This document shows positions 28,297 to 37,150 of a stretch of DNA of 64,000 nucleotides, one piece after another. The stretch is taken from the NCBI RefSeq assembly GCF_000550785.1, contig NZ_CP004350.1, forward strand, positions 910,009-974,008, given 5' to 3'. Both the position numbers and the translations under genes were made by a program. Within the stretch, counting starts at the first letter, position 1. Every line of letters starts with the position of its first letter. This DNA is from Corynebacterium casei LMG S-19264 (GTDB taxonomy: Bacteria; Actinomycetota; Actinomycetes; Mycobacteriales; Mycobacteriaceae). The notes below the pieces were generated by a model that did no database searches, was not told the DNA's origin, and saw only the letters and a list, made by a program, of their open reading frames with translations.

Positions 28297-28323
28297 TTAG
28301 CATTCGAAGGAGGCGAGTGCTAA
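28297..28323 (+). promoter_or_regulatory. CIRCE operator for HrcA, overlapping the hrcA ribosome-binding site
   Basis: The sequence TTAGCATTC, a 9-base spacer and GAGTGCTAA match the CIRCE consensus (TTAGCACTC-N9-GAGTGCTAA) with a single mismatch (T for C in the left arm). The spacer GAAGGAGGC contains the Shine-Dalgarno sequence, and the right arm ends one base before the hrcA ATG at 28324. Binding of HrcA would block transcription, and the stem in mRNA could also cover the ribosome site. This predicts autoregulation of the hrcA-dnaJ operon. Confidence 0.9.
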
Positions 28324-29355
28324 ATGTCGAGTATCACAGACGCCAGGCGTAAAGAAGTCCTGCGCGCTATCGTTGCAGGCTTTATCTCCTCGCAGGAACC
28401 TGTTGGTTCCAAGGCGCTGCTAGAGCGCTACCAATTAGGGGTTTCTTCAGCGACTATCCGCAATGACATGGCGGTGCTGGAATCTGAAGGACTCATTACC
28501 CAACCGCATGCATCATCCGGGCGCATCCCCACGGAAAAGGGCTACCGCGTCTTTGTGGATTCACTTCATGATCTCAAGCCACTGTCGCGGCCTGAGCGCA
28601 AAGCTATGCTGACCTTCCTCGAAGGTGGCGTGGACTTGCAAGACGTGTTGCATCGGGCAGCGCGCATGCTGGCGCAAGTAACCAACTCCGCCGCAGTGGT
28701 GCAGATGCCAAACCTACGGGTGTCCACCGTCAAGCACTGTGAAGTAGTAGCACTATCGCCAGTGCGTCTGCTGCTGGTGGTTATTACTGATACCGGACGC
28801 GTGGAACAACGCAACGTGGAACTTGATGCAGTCATTGAACCCGAAGATGTTCTGCGCCTGCGCGACATTATCAATGACGCTTTAGCGGGCAAGACACTGT
28901 CTGCGGCAACCGCGCATCTCAGTGAGCTTGAGGAATCTGCACCGCTGGATATCCGCCCGCACCTTCGTAATGCCGCGACAGTATTGGTAGAGACCCTGGT
29001 GGAATATCCAGCAGAGCGCTACCTTCTGGCCGGCACCCCAAACCTGACGCGCAACTCTTTCCCAGGTCGCGGCATTGACCTGTCCGGGATCTTGGAAGCA
29101 CTCGAAGAGCAAGTCGTGGTGCTCAATCTGCTCACGCGTGTGCCTGAGGTGGGCAACATCTCCGTGGTTATTGGTGAAGAACATGATGATGATCAGCTGC
29201 GCCAAGCCTCCGTGGTCACCACCGCTTATGGCACCGAAGGTGAAATTCTTGGTGGTCTCGGCGTGGTGGGCCCCACATTCATGGACTATTCAGGAACAAT
29301 GTCCCGGGTCTCCGCCGTTGCACACTATGTCAGCGATATCCTCGGACATGAGTAA
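28324..29355 (+). CDS. hrcA: Heat-inducible transcriptional repressor HrcA
   Basis: HrcA represses chaperone genes by binding CIRCE and is activated by GroEL. The protein is 343 residues, the usual length. The N-terminal winged helix includes [20 protein letters not shown] and [20 protein letters not shown], followed by [20 protein letters not shown], all strong HrcA signatures. The C-terminal region shows GTPNLTRN and SVVIGEE. A CIRCE site abuts its start codon. dnaJ follows after 53 bp, so both are one heat-shock unit. Confidence 0.98.
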   Translation: MSSITDARRKEVLRAIVAGFISSQEPVGSKALLERYQLGVSSATIRNDMAVLESEGLITQPHASSGRIPTEKGYRVFVDSLHDLKPLSRPERKAMLTFLEGGVDLQDVLHRAARMLAQVTNSAAVVQMPNLRVSTVKHCEVVALSPVRLLLVVITDTGRVEQRNVELDAVIEPEDVLRLRDIINDALAGKTLSAATAHLSELEESAPLDIRPHLRNAATVLVETLVEYPAERYLLAGTPNLTRNSFPGRGIDLSGILEALEEQVVVLNLLTRVPEVGNISVVIGEEHDDDQLRQASVVTTAYGTEGEILGGLGVVGPTFMDYSGTMSRVSAVAHYVSDILGHE

Positions 29356-29408
29356 ATGCAGAATAGCTAGACCGAATTGATTACAACGAAAAGGAATTTA
29401 ATCTCCCC

Positions 29409-30563
29409 ATGGCTCGTGACTACTACGGCATCTTAGGCGTGGAATCCAACGCTTCCGATCAGGAAATTAAGAAGGCTTACCGCAAACTGGCGCGCAAGTA
29501 CCACCCAGATGTTAATCCCGGCGATGAAGAAGCAGCGGAGAAGTTCCGTGAAGCTTCATTAGCGCAGGAAGTTCTTCTGGATCCGCAGAAGCGCCGCGTA
29601 GTTGACATGGGATCTGACCCAATGGAGCAGCAGGGCGGCGGTGGCGCCGGCGGCTTTGGTGGTGGCTTCGGCGGCGGTGGCCTGGGCGATATCTTCGCTG
29701 AGTTCTTCGGCGGCGCCGGCGGCGGCCAGGGCCGTGGCCCACGCTCCCGTGTGCAGCCGGGCAATGATGCGCTGCTGCGCACCGGCATTACGCTGGAAGA
29801 GGCGTACGCCGGTATGCGCAAGACCGTCACCGTGGATACCGCGGTGTTGTGTGACCGTTGCTCCGGTTCCGGTTCCGCATCCAAGGCGAAACCAGTGACC
29901 TGTACTGGCTGTGGTGGCGCCGGTGAAATTCAGGAAGTACAGCGCTCTTTCCTTGGCAATGTGATGACGTCCCGTCCTTGTCCACAGTGTCAAGGCTTCG
30001 GTGAAGTTATCACCGATCCTTGTAACCACTGTGGCGGCGATGGCCGTGTAAAGAAGCGCCGCGATCTGACGGTCAACATCCCAGCGGGTATTGGTGATGG
30101 TATGCGCATCCGCATGGCAGACCAGGGCGAAGTTGGTCACGGTGGTGGCCCAGCCGGTGACCTCTATGTTGAGGTGCACACCCAAAAGCACCCCGTCTTT
30201 GAACGCGACGCCGATGACTTGCACGTCTCCGTACGCGTGCCGATGGTCGACGCCGCCCTTGGTACCTCATTCCCCATCGAGCACCTCGACGGCGAAACCT
30301 TCGACATCGATATCGAGCCAGGCACCCAGCCAGGTGAAGCCATCGAGCTCGACGGCAAGGGCATGCCACGCCTGCGCACCGATGGCCACGGCAAGCTTTA
30401 TGCACACGTCGATGTTGTGGTTCCCACCAACTTGGACAAGAAGACCAAGGAAATGCTGGAGCAGATCCGCGACAAGCGCGAAGAAGCCACCAAGGTGCAG
30501 TCTGCCGATGACAACGACGGCGAAGGCTTCTTCGACCGCCTCCGTGATAAATTCCGCCGTTAA
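29409..30563 (+). CDS. dnaJ: Molecular chaperone DnaJ (DnaJ2 type)
   Basis: This is a class I Hsp40 that stimulates DnaK ATPase and presents substrates. It is 384 residues. The J-domain includes the invariant HPD in [11 protein letters not shown] Gly-rich linker (about residues 75-110) is followed by four zinc-finger repeats: [24 protein letters not shown] and CNHCGGDG, all with paired cysteines intact. C-terminal substrate-binding domains follow. Co-location with hrcA identifies it as the DnaJ2 of actinobacteria; a second dnaJ is normally next to dnaK-grpE elsewhere. Confidence 0.98.
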   Translation: MARDYYGILGVESNASDQEIKKAYRKLARKYHPDVNPGDEEAAEKFREASLAQEVLLDPQKRRVVDMGSDPMEQQGGGGAGGFGGGFGGGGLGDIFAEFFGGAGGGQGRGPRSRVQPGNDALLRTGITLEEAYAGMRKTVTVDTAVLCDRCSGSGSASKAKPVTCTGCGGAGEIQEVQRSFLGNVMTSRPCPQCQGFGEVITDPCNHCGGDGRVKKRRDLTVNIPAGIGDGMRIRMADQGEVGHGGGPAGDLYVEVHTQKHPVFERDADDLHVSVRVPMVDAALGTSFPIEHLDGETFDIDIEPGTQPGEAIELDGKGMPRLRTDGHGKLYAHVDVVVPTNLDKKTKEMLEQIRDKREEATKVQSADDNDGEGFFDRLRDKFRR

Positions 30564-30589
30564 CGACGAGTGAAGCGAGGAGTTAACCT

Positions 30590-31399
30590 ATGTCTTTGCC
30601 TGCGTTTCTACACCCGAACCTTGCCGGCGTAGCCGCAGGCGATGTAATCTCCTTAACCGGCCCCGAAGGCCGGCACGCGGTGACCGTCAAGCGCACCGCG
30701 CCGGGCGAGCAAGTCCTGCTGATTCACTCCCCAGGGGAAAACGCTGAGGCATATTTCCGGGAGCATGAGGGGCTGTACGTCGAAGCGACTGTGCAGGAGA
30801 CCGCCGGCAAAGATGAACTGATTGTCCGCGTGGATACTGTGGGACAAACCCCGGCTCCGAATCCGCGGGTGACAGTGGTGCAAGCGATTCCGAAGTCAGA
30901 GCGCTCCGAACTTGCCATTGACCTGGCCACTCAGGCCGGTGCCGATGAGTTCATAGCGTGGCAGTCCGACAGGTGCATCGCTAAGTGGGACGCCAAGAAA
31001 GCACCCAAGGCGCTGCAGAAGTGGCAAGCGCAGGCGGAATCCGCCGCCAAGCAATCCCGCCGCACCCGCATCCCACATGTTTCCGGCCCGCTGACCACCC
31101 CGCAGCTGGTGCATTACCTGCAACAATCAGAGAAATTCGACAGTACTCCGCTTATTTATGTCCTGCATGAAGACGCGATGGACTCCATCAAGTCCGTGAA
31201 GTTGGTTCATGATGAGCCAACTTCACAGGCGGATGTGGTTCTGCTCATTGGTCCTGAAGGTGGCATCGGTGCAGATGAACTCGACGCACTGAAAGCAGCC
31301 GGCGCTCACCCGGTGAAGTTAGGTCCAGAGGTTCTGCGGACGGCATCGGCAGGCATGGTGGCTTTGGCCGCCATCGGGGTACGCACAAATCGATGGTAA
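30590..31399 (+). CDS. rsmE: 16S rRNA (uracil-1498-N3)-methyltransferase RsmE
   Basis: RsmE methylates U1498 of 16S rRNA with S-adenosylmethionine and has a SPOUT-class knotted fold. The product is 269 residues. Visible signatures are VVQAIPKSERSELAIDLATQ, WQSDRCIAKWDAKK, LLIGPEGGIGADELDALK and LGPEVLRTASAGMVALA, the last two forming the SAM-binding knot. It lies 26 bp after dnaJ and overlaps an in-frame upstream extension of phoH; the genes are probably co-transcribed. Confidence 0.95.
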   Translation: MSLPAFLHPNLAGVAAGDVISLTGPEGRHAVTVKRTAPGEQVLLIHSPGENAEAYFREHEGLYVEATVQETAGKDELIVRVDTVGQTPAPNPRVTVVQAIPKSERSELAIDLATQAGADEFIAWQSDRCIAKWDAKKAPKALQKWQAQAESAAKQSRRTRIPHVSGPLTTPQLVHYLQQSEKFDSTPLIYVLHEDAMDSIKSVKLVHDEPTSQADVVLLIGPEGGIGADELDALKAAGAHPVKLGPEVLRTASAGMVALAAIGVRTNRW

Positions 31400-31413
31400 G
31401 GAGCGCTGGTAGA

Positions 31414-32391
31414 TTGAACAACGTGGCTATCATTACAAAGAAGTTTGACGTGGACTCTGCCTACACCAGCTCTGTGCTGGGACCGGCTGATGACAACCTT
31501 CGCGTGCTCAACAACCTCTTGGACGCGGACCTGTTTGCCCGTGGCAACACCGTCACGGTTACCGGACCGGACTTTGAAGTAGCGCGCGCAAAGAAGGCTT
31601 TGGAAGAACTCGAAGCCATAGCGCGCCGCGGACATGCGGTGACCCCGGATACGGTCAAGCACACCATTGACATGATTGCCGTGGACGCCCCGGAGACGGT
31701 TTCCCAGGCCCTGGCGGCAGATATTGTGTCCCGTCGCGGCAAGCGCGTGCGCCCAAAGACCGTGGGCCAAACCGAGTATGTGCAGGCGATTGATGACAAC
31801 ACCATTGTCTTTGGCATTGGTCCCGCCGGTACCGGTAAGACCTATCTGGCGGTGGCAAAGGCAGTGCAGGCACTGCAGAACAAGCAGGTCAGCCGGATTA
31901 TCCTGACCCGCCCGGCCGTTGAGGCGGGGGAGAAGCTGGGCTTTTTGCCGGGCACCTTGAATGACAAGATTGACCCTTATCTGCGCCCGCTGTATGACGC
32001 CTTGCGCGACATGATGGAAGCAGAAATGATTCCTAAGCTCATGGACGCCGGCATTATTGAGGTAGCACCGCTGGCGTATATGCGTGGCCGGACCTTGAAT
32101 GACGCGTTCGTCATCTTGGACGAGGCACAAAACACCACCGCGGCGCAGATGAAGATGTTTTTGACCCGTCTGGGTTTTGGTTCCAAGATTGTGGTCACCG
32201 GTGATATCTCCCAGGTCGACCTGCCAAGCGGGCAGGTGTCTGGCCTGCGCCTGGTGCGTAACATCTTGAACAATATTGAGGACGTGCATTTTGCGGACCT
32301 GCGCGCCAGCGACGTTGTGCGCCATCAGCTGGTGGGCCGGATTGTCAGCGCTTATGACACTTATGACGCTCAAGCGAAGGACATGAATTAA
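31414..32391 (+). CDS. phoH: PhoH family ATPase
   Basis: This is a P-loop NTPase of the PhoH family, often with RNA-related functions. I select TTG 31414 (325 aa, [11 protein letters not shown]) because AAGGAG lies 10 bases upstream; an in-frame ATG at 31393 inside rsmE is less likely. An N-terminal KH-like region is followed by Walker [21 protein letters not shown], then [16 protein letters not shown], Walker [13 protein letters not shown] and [13 protein letters not shown], all classical. Its stop overlaps the ybeY start by one base. Confidence 0.95.
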   Translation: MNNVAIITKKFDVDSAYTSSVLGPADDNLRVLNNLLDADLFARGNTVTVTGPDFEVARAKKALEELEAIARRGHAVTPDTVKHTIDMIAVDAPETVSQALAADIVSRRGKRVRPKTVGQTEYVQAIDDNTIVFGIGPAGTGKTYLAVAKAVQALQNKQVSRIILTRPAVEAGEKLGFLPGTLNDKIDPYLRPLYDALRDMMEAEMIPKLMDAGIIEVAPLAYMRGRTLNDAFVILDEAQNTTAAQMKMFLTRLGFGSKIVVTGDISQVDLPSGQVSGLRLVRNILNNIEDVHFADLRASDVVRHQLVGRIVSAYDTYDAQAKDMN

Positions 32392-32966
32392 TGAGCATCG
32401 AATTTTTCAACGAGTCCGGTTTCGACGGTGTCAATGAGGAAATGCTCATTGACGTCGCCTCCTTCGCCCTAGGCGCGATGGATGTCAGCCCTGATGTGGA
32501 GCTGACCATGACGTGTGTGGATCTAGAGACCATTGAGGAACTACACGTGCGCTGGATGGATCTGGAAGGTCCAACTGATGTGATGAGCTTCCCGATGGAT
32601 GAGCTGACCCCCGGTGCGATGAGCCCACGTCCGGATTCTCCGGAAGCTGGTCCTGCGATGCTGGGCGATATTGTGCTGTGCCCGGCTTTCGCGGAGCGCC
32701 AAGCACAAGCTGCCGGTCACTCGCTTTCACATGAGCTGGCGCTGCTGACCACCCACGGCTGCCTGCACTTGCTGGGTTATGACCACGGCACCCCAGCTGA
32801 GGAACAAGAGATGTTCGCACTTCAAAATGAGCTGCTCGCCGACTGGTATGACTCCCTGGCCAAGCGTGGTTTGACTTTCCAGCCGAAGCCGTCAGGGCCG
32901 AAGGCGTTTCCATCCGCAGCCGACCGCGAAACCCTGGACGAGCAGATTGATACCGACTTCAACTAG
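32391..32966 (+). CDS. ybeY: Endoribonuclease YbeY (rRNA maturation factor)
   Basis: YbeY is a metal-dependent single-strand endoribonuclease needed for 16S rRNA 3' processing and ribosome quality control. The product is 191 residues. The zinc site H-x3-H-x5-H is intact in [11 protein letters not shown] at about residues 122-132, preceded by [11 protein letters not shown] and LGDIVLCP, both family hallmarks. It overlaps phoH by one base (TAATG). A palindrome AACTAGCT/AGCTAGTT overlaps the stop codon (32961-32978) and may end the operon. Confidence 0.96.
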   Translation: MSIEFFNESGFDGVNEEMLIDVASFALGAMDVSPDVELTMTCVDLETIEELHVRWMDLEGPTDVMSFPMDELTPGAMSPRPDSPEAGPAMLGDIVLCPAFAERQAQAAGHSLSHELALLTTHGCLHLLGYDHGTPAEEQEMFALQNELLADWYDSLAKRGLTFQPKPSGPKAFPSAADRETLDEQIDTDFN

Positions 32967-33033
32967 CTTGAGCTAGTTCAGCAAGAATGAAAACTCCACG
33001 CTAGTTTCTGGCTGAAATGGTGGCGGGAGTAAC

Positions 33034-33891
33034 ATGATGGGCATGAATATCCTGTCGATCCAGTCGCACGTTTCATTTGGCCATGTCGGTAACTCTGCAG
33101 CTGTCTTCCCGCTGCAGCGTATCGGCCACGAGGTATGGCCCGTGCACACCGTCAACTTCTCCAACCACACCGGCTACGGTGATTGGGGCGGCCCGCTGGT
33201 TTCTGCTGAAGATGTCACCAGCATCATCGACGGCATTGGCCGCCGCGGTGCTTTTGAAAAGATCAACACCATTGTCTCCGGCTACCAGGGTGGCCCGGAC
33301 ATCGCCGGCGCGATTGTTGATGCCGTCACCCGCATCAAGGAAGTAAACCCCGACGCGCTTTACGCGTGTGATCCTGTGATGGGCAATGAGAAGTCCGGCT
33401 GCTTCGTCTCCGATGAAATTCCTCCTCTGCTGCGCGACAAGGTCGTGCCAGTCGCGGACATTATCTCCCCAAACCAGTTTGAACTGGGCTTCCTCACCGG
33501 TAAAAAGGTGGGCACCCTGGAAGAAACCCTCGATGCCATCAAGGCCGCACAGGCCATGGGCCCACGCATCGTGCTGGTCACTTCCGTGCAGCGCCCTGAA
33601 ACCGAAGAGGGCAGCATTGAAATGATTGCCGCCGACGGCGACGATGTCTACATTGTGAAGACCCCGCACCTGCCATTCAAGCGCAACGGCTCCGGTGATG
33701 TCACCACCGCGCTCTTTGCCGGTCACTACACCGAAACCAAGGACGCCTCCGTCGCCCTTGCCCGCACGGCCTCCTCCGTCTTCGACCTTCTACAAACCAC
33801 CTTCGAAGCCGGCACCGAGGAACTGCAACTCATCGAATCCCAAGAATTCTTTGCCCACCCACGCTTGCAGTTTGAGGTCACCAATATCTAA
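33034..33891 (+). CDS. pdxY: Pyridoxal kinase PdxY
   Basis: PdxY phosphorylates pyridoxal to PLP in the vitamin B6 salvage pathway. The 285-residue product starts at ATG 33034 behind GGGAG. The N-terminus LSIQSHVSFGHVGNSAAVFP is diagnostic, followed by FSNHTGYGDWGG, YACDPVMGNEKSGCFVSDEI, ISPNQFELGFLTGK and the ribokinase-type anion-hole motif FKRNGSGDVTTALFAGH containing the catalytic Asp. It has its own terminator and is the last ordinary gene before the CRISPR-Cas island. Confidence 0.96.
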   Translation: MMGMNILSIQSHVSFGHVGNSAAVFPLQRIGHEVWPVHTVNFSNHTGYGDWGGPLVSAEDVTSIIDGIGRRGAFEKINTIVSGYQGGPDIAGAIVDAVTRIKEVNPDALYACDPVMGNEKSGCFVSDEIPPLLRDKVVPVADIISPNQFELGFLTGKKVGTLEETLDAIKAAQAMGPRIVLVTSVQRPETEEGSIEMIAADGDDVYIVKTPHLPFKRNGSGDVTTALFAGHYTETKDASVALARTASSVFDLLQTTFEAGTEELQLIESQEFFAHPRLQFEVTNI

Positions 33892-33925
33892 ACCCCAGGG
33901 CAGGGGGAACGACCCCGCACATAAG

Positions 33926-33963
33926 AAATCGGCAGGATAGCACATGCTCCTTGCCGATTTTTT
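33926..33963 (+). terminator. Rho-independent terminator after pdxY
   Basis: Arms AAATCGGCA (33926-33934) and TGCCGATTT (33952-33960) extend inward with GGA/TCC around the loop and run into a T tract (33958-33963). Its T tract touches the first decayed CRISPR-repeat-like sequence. Confidence 0.85.
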
Positions 33964-34046
33964 GATCCCTGCCGGTGCGGGGAAGTGTCATTGAGCTGAC
34001 TAGAATCGGATGTAGTAACGGCTCATCCCGGCCATGCCGGGAACGG
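33960..34046 (-). repeat. Pair of decayed CRISPR-repeat-like units, opposite orientation, upstream of cas3
   Basis: Compared with the reverse complement of the main array repeat, 33960-33987 matches 19 of 28 positions, and 18 of 20 in its core (ATCCC then GGTGCGGGGAA). A second unit begins at 34020 with an exact GGCTCATCCC and ends CGGGAAC, with a one-base deletion and a changed loop; its stem CCCGG/CCGGG keeps the hairpin. The units start 60 bases apart, leaving a 32-base spacer-like interval (33988-34019). This looks like the relic of a second small array pointing away from cas3. Confidence 0.6.
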
Positions 34047-34218
34047 ATATGACGGAAGCAATTCTACGGAAACTCTTGCACAAGTCTAAACCGTAGGATA
34101 TCTTGAGGAAAGAACAGCGAAATAATTAACTTACTTCATCAGGGTGCATTTGTATGGCTATTTCCATTCCTAGGTTATCTTATTGCTTGAACATGCGGAG
34201 AAATTTTGGAGGATTTCT

Positions 34219-37047
34219 ATGAAGTGGGGACAAGTAGGATATCGGAATGTTCAGGGGAGCGGTCTACCTGAAGCGACGTTTGAGTTTGCTAAGTCAACAG
34301 ATGGTTGGGTTCGTTCTCTCAGCGCTCAGGCGCAAGCCTTATGGGCTAAAAGTGGTGACGGAATTAACTCACTGTCATTGCCGCAGCATCTTGTTGATTC
34401 TGCTTGTGCAGCAGCACTGATTGCGGATCGTTGGATATCTAAACCGATGATGTCATTACTTAGTGAATCGCTTGGGCTGAGTCCAGACGAGGTTAGGATT
34501 TTTTATATATGGTTGGCAGCAACTCATGACATGGGGAAAGCCACCGTATCCTTCCAAGAGCAACTTGAGAACTCTGAATATCAGTACTTGGTCGATGCAG
34601 TTATCGCTGCTGGTCTTCCCATGGAGAAGTCTGTTGCCGAGACTCAAATTGAACGTTTCCCACACAGTATTGCTTCGGCCATCATCCTGCAGCAATGGCT
34701 TCTTGAACAAGGATGCAAGAAGCCGCTTAGTAACTCAATTGCCTCAGTGTCAGGCGCGCATCACGGTATTGCCGATGAAGCAATTAATGAAGAAACTCTG
34801 AATATTTTTAACGCTTTTGATGCGCGCTGGCGCAGGGTACACAATGAGCTTCTTGAGGGCATTGCCGAAATGACCGGAATCGTTCCCGTGCTAGAGAATC
34901 TCAAGAAGCTCCGCCGAATTGATAGCGGCGTTCTGCAGACTCTAACTGGGCTGGTCGTTATGGCTGACTGGATTGCCTCGAACGTAGACGCCTTTGCATT
35001 GGGAGGAGGAACCCAAGTCGAACGCGTTTCAAACGCAGACAAACACGTACAACTTACAGGCCCTTGGGCGCCTGCAGCGCGGGAGTGGAATGACATAGAT
35101 GCTGAGTTCCAGCAGCTCTTTTCTTGGCCTAGCTCGTTTAAAGCTCGAACGGTGCAGCGAGTTCTAGTTGAACAAGTGAAGGTATTAAAGAAGCCCTCGA
35201 TAATCATCCTGGAAGCTGAGACAGGTGCTGGGAAAACCGAAGCTGGTCTTGCTGCTGCTCAGATTATCGGTGAAAATACTGGTGCTCAGGGAATATTCTT
35301 CGCAACACCAACAATGGCTACCGCCGATGGGCTCTTCGCGCGTACAAGACTATGGGCGAGCAATTCAGCTCCAAGCAATGATGCAGTGTCGCTGAACTTG
35401 GCACACTCGAAGAACTCTCTGTCTGAGGATTTCCAGGACTTGCGGTTCAAAGAAATTGGACGGGACACCGACGAGTTCGGAAACGTCGTGGCGAGGCAGT
35501 GGTTCTCCGGTCGAAATAGGGGACTTTTATCGAACCTGGTCGTTGGAACCATCGACCAGGTGTTAATGATGTCACTGAAGAAGCGGTACTCGATGCTCCG
35601 GCACGTAGGGATTGTTGGAAAGATTGTAATCTTCGATGAAATCCATTCGTACGATGTGTACACCTCGGAATACATCCGCACGACTATCGAGTGGCTAAGT
35701 AGCTATGGCGTCACAGTCATCGTGATGACTGCAACTTTGCCACCCGAGCGTCGTAATGAACTTATTGAAGCTTATACAGATGCAGAAATTCCCACTGAAT
35801 TCGATAATGCATATCCGCTATTCTCCATCGGGACTGATGAGGCTGTTAAACAAATCCCAATTAATCCGCCTCCCACGGATGCTGTTCTTAGCCTTGAATT
35901 GTTGGGAGAAGATGAGTTTCTGACAAATGTTGAAGCATTGGTTGGGGAAGGAGGCTGCCTACTTATTATCTGCAACACGATTGCTCGAGCGCAGTCTGCT
36001 TTCCGGGAACTCCGCGAACGGTTTCAAGACCCTGATGAAGTCGTTCTCCATCACTCGGGTTTTATTGCTTGGGAGAGGATGGCTAAGGAAGCGAAGCTTC
36101 GTAAGGAGCTTGGACCGGATTCTCATATTAGTTCAGGGAGGCCTTCACGGCGGATAGTTGTAGCAACACAGGTAGCTGAGCAAAGTTTGGATATAGATGC
36201 TGACGCATTGATCACAGATTTTGCCCCTATGGACTTGCTGGTGCAACGAATCGGGCGCGTCCATAGACATCGTCGACCTGATTCTGACCGTCCTGAGCGT
36301 CTTCGTGAGCCCAAGGTCTTTTTGCGCGGTGTAGAAGTACAACCGCCTGATCTTGAGTTTGAATCCGGTACGGCTGCTGTCTATGACACGAAGGTGCTTA
36401 TCAGTACTTATCGCGAGTTAATGGATGGGCAAGGAGGATTGCGTAACTTCCGGAGACCGGATGATACTGCGCCTTTTGTGAGAGCTACTTATTCTCCAGG
36501 CCAATTGGTTCCGAAAGGCTGGGAAGTCGTTTGGAACGAAGCTGTGGCAGAAAGTAATGCAAAGAAATCCAGTGCACTAAAAAGGTCTCAGAATTTCCGA
36601 ATTCCATCGCCTTGGTCCGCGAAGCACCTCAAGGAACTGTTCGACCTTGGCATAAAGGACTCCGAAGAGGCGGGTTTAGCCCAAGTTCGCGACATCGAAC
36701 CGACCATCGAAGTCATCCCAATTGTTGTCCTAGAAAATGGATACCGACTTTGGGGAGAAAATGAGCAGATCGTGGATCCCAATGAAGACTTGGACTATCA
36801 AACTGCTCGCAAATTAGCGGCAAGCACGGTTCGACTTCCAGGACGAATCACGAAATTTGAAAGTGACTTCTTAGCGGTAATCGATGCTTTAGAGATTGGG
36901 ACTCCAATATCTTGGAATAAACACTATTTGCTCAAAGGATCCGTTGCCTTGTGTCTTGAAGAAGTCGGTGAGACAACCCTGGGAAGGCACAGCGTTCGTT
37001 ACTCAAGTGACTTGGGAATCGAAATCCTGAACGAAGGAAACCAGTAG
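34219..37047 (+). CDS. cas3: CRISPR-associated helicase/nuclease Cas3 (type I-E)
   Basis: Cas3 unwinds and degrades DNA recognised by Cascade. I chose ATG 34219 (942 aa) because GGAGG precedes it; an in-frame start at 34183 lacks one. The HD nuclease domain has ATHDMGKATVSFQ at about residues 101-113 and VSGAHHGI. The helicase has Walker A EAETGAGKTEAG near 333, the DEIH box (IVIFDEIHSYD) near 473, TATLP, VATQVAEQSLDIDADALITD and QRIGRVHRH. No lesion is visible, so the interference nuclease appears intact. It starts the cas operon on the plus strand. Confidence 0.97.
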   Translation: MKWGQVGYRNVQGSGLPEATFEFAKSTDGWVRSLSAQAQALWAKSGDGINSLSLPQHLVDSACAAALIADRWISKPMMSLLSESLGLSPDEVRIFYIWLAATHDMGKATVSFQEQLENSEYQYLVDAVIAAGLPMEKSVAETQIERFPHSIASAIILQQWLLEQGCKKPLSNSIASVSGAHHGIADEAINEETLNIFNAFDARWRRVHNELLEGIAEMTGIVPVLENLKKLRRIDSGVLQTLTGLVVMADWIASNVDAFALGGGTQVERVSNADKHVQLTGPWAPAAREWNDIDAEFQQLFSWPSSFKARTVQRVLVEQVKVLKKPSIIILEAETGAGKTEAGLAAAQIIGENTGAQGIFFATPTMATADGLFARTRLWASNSAPSNDAVSLNLAHSKNSLSEDFQDLRFKEIGRDTDEFGNVVARQWFSGRNRGLLSNLVVGTIDQVLMMSLKKRYSMLRHVGIVGKIVIFDEIHSYDVYTSEYIRTTIEWLSSYGVTVIVMTATLPPERRNELIEAYTDAEIPTEFDNAYPLFSIGTDEAVKQIPINPPPTDAVLSLELLGEDEFLTNVEALVGEGGCLLIICNTIARAQSAFRELRERFQDPDEVVLHHSGFIAWERMAKEAKLRKELGPDSHISSGRPSRRIVVATQVAEQSLDIDADALITDFAPMDLLVQRIGRVHRHRRPDSDRPERLREPKVFLRGVEVQPPDLEFESGTAAVYDTKVLISTYRELMDGQGGLRNFRRPDDTAPFVRATYSPGQLVPKGWEVVWNEAVAESNAKKSSALKRSQNFRIPSPWSAKHLKELFDLGIKDSEEAGLAQVRDIEPTIEVIPIVVLENGYRLWGENEQIVDPNEDLDYQTARKLAASTVRLPGRITKFESDFLAVIDALEIGTPISWNKHYLLKGSVALCLEEVGETTLGRHSVRYSSDLGIEILNEGNQ

Positions 37048-37150
37048 TGTCCGTACCTAGTCGTATGATGAGAGCACCTCCGTTCAGGAGGGAGCACATC
37101 GTAATTTCAAACCCTGTTACACAACACATTTGGAGGAAAGGAGGCTGAGA

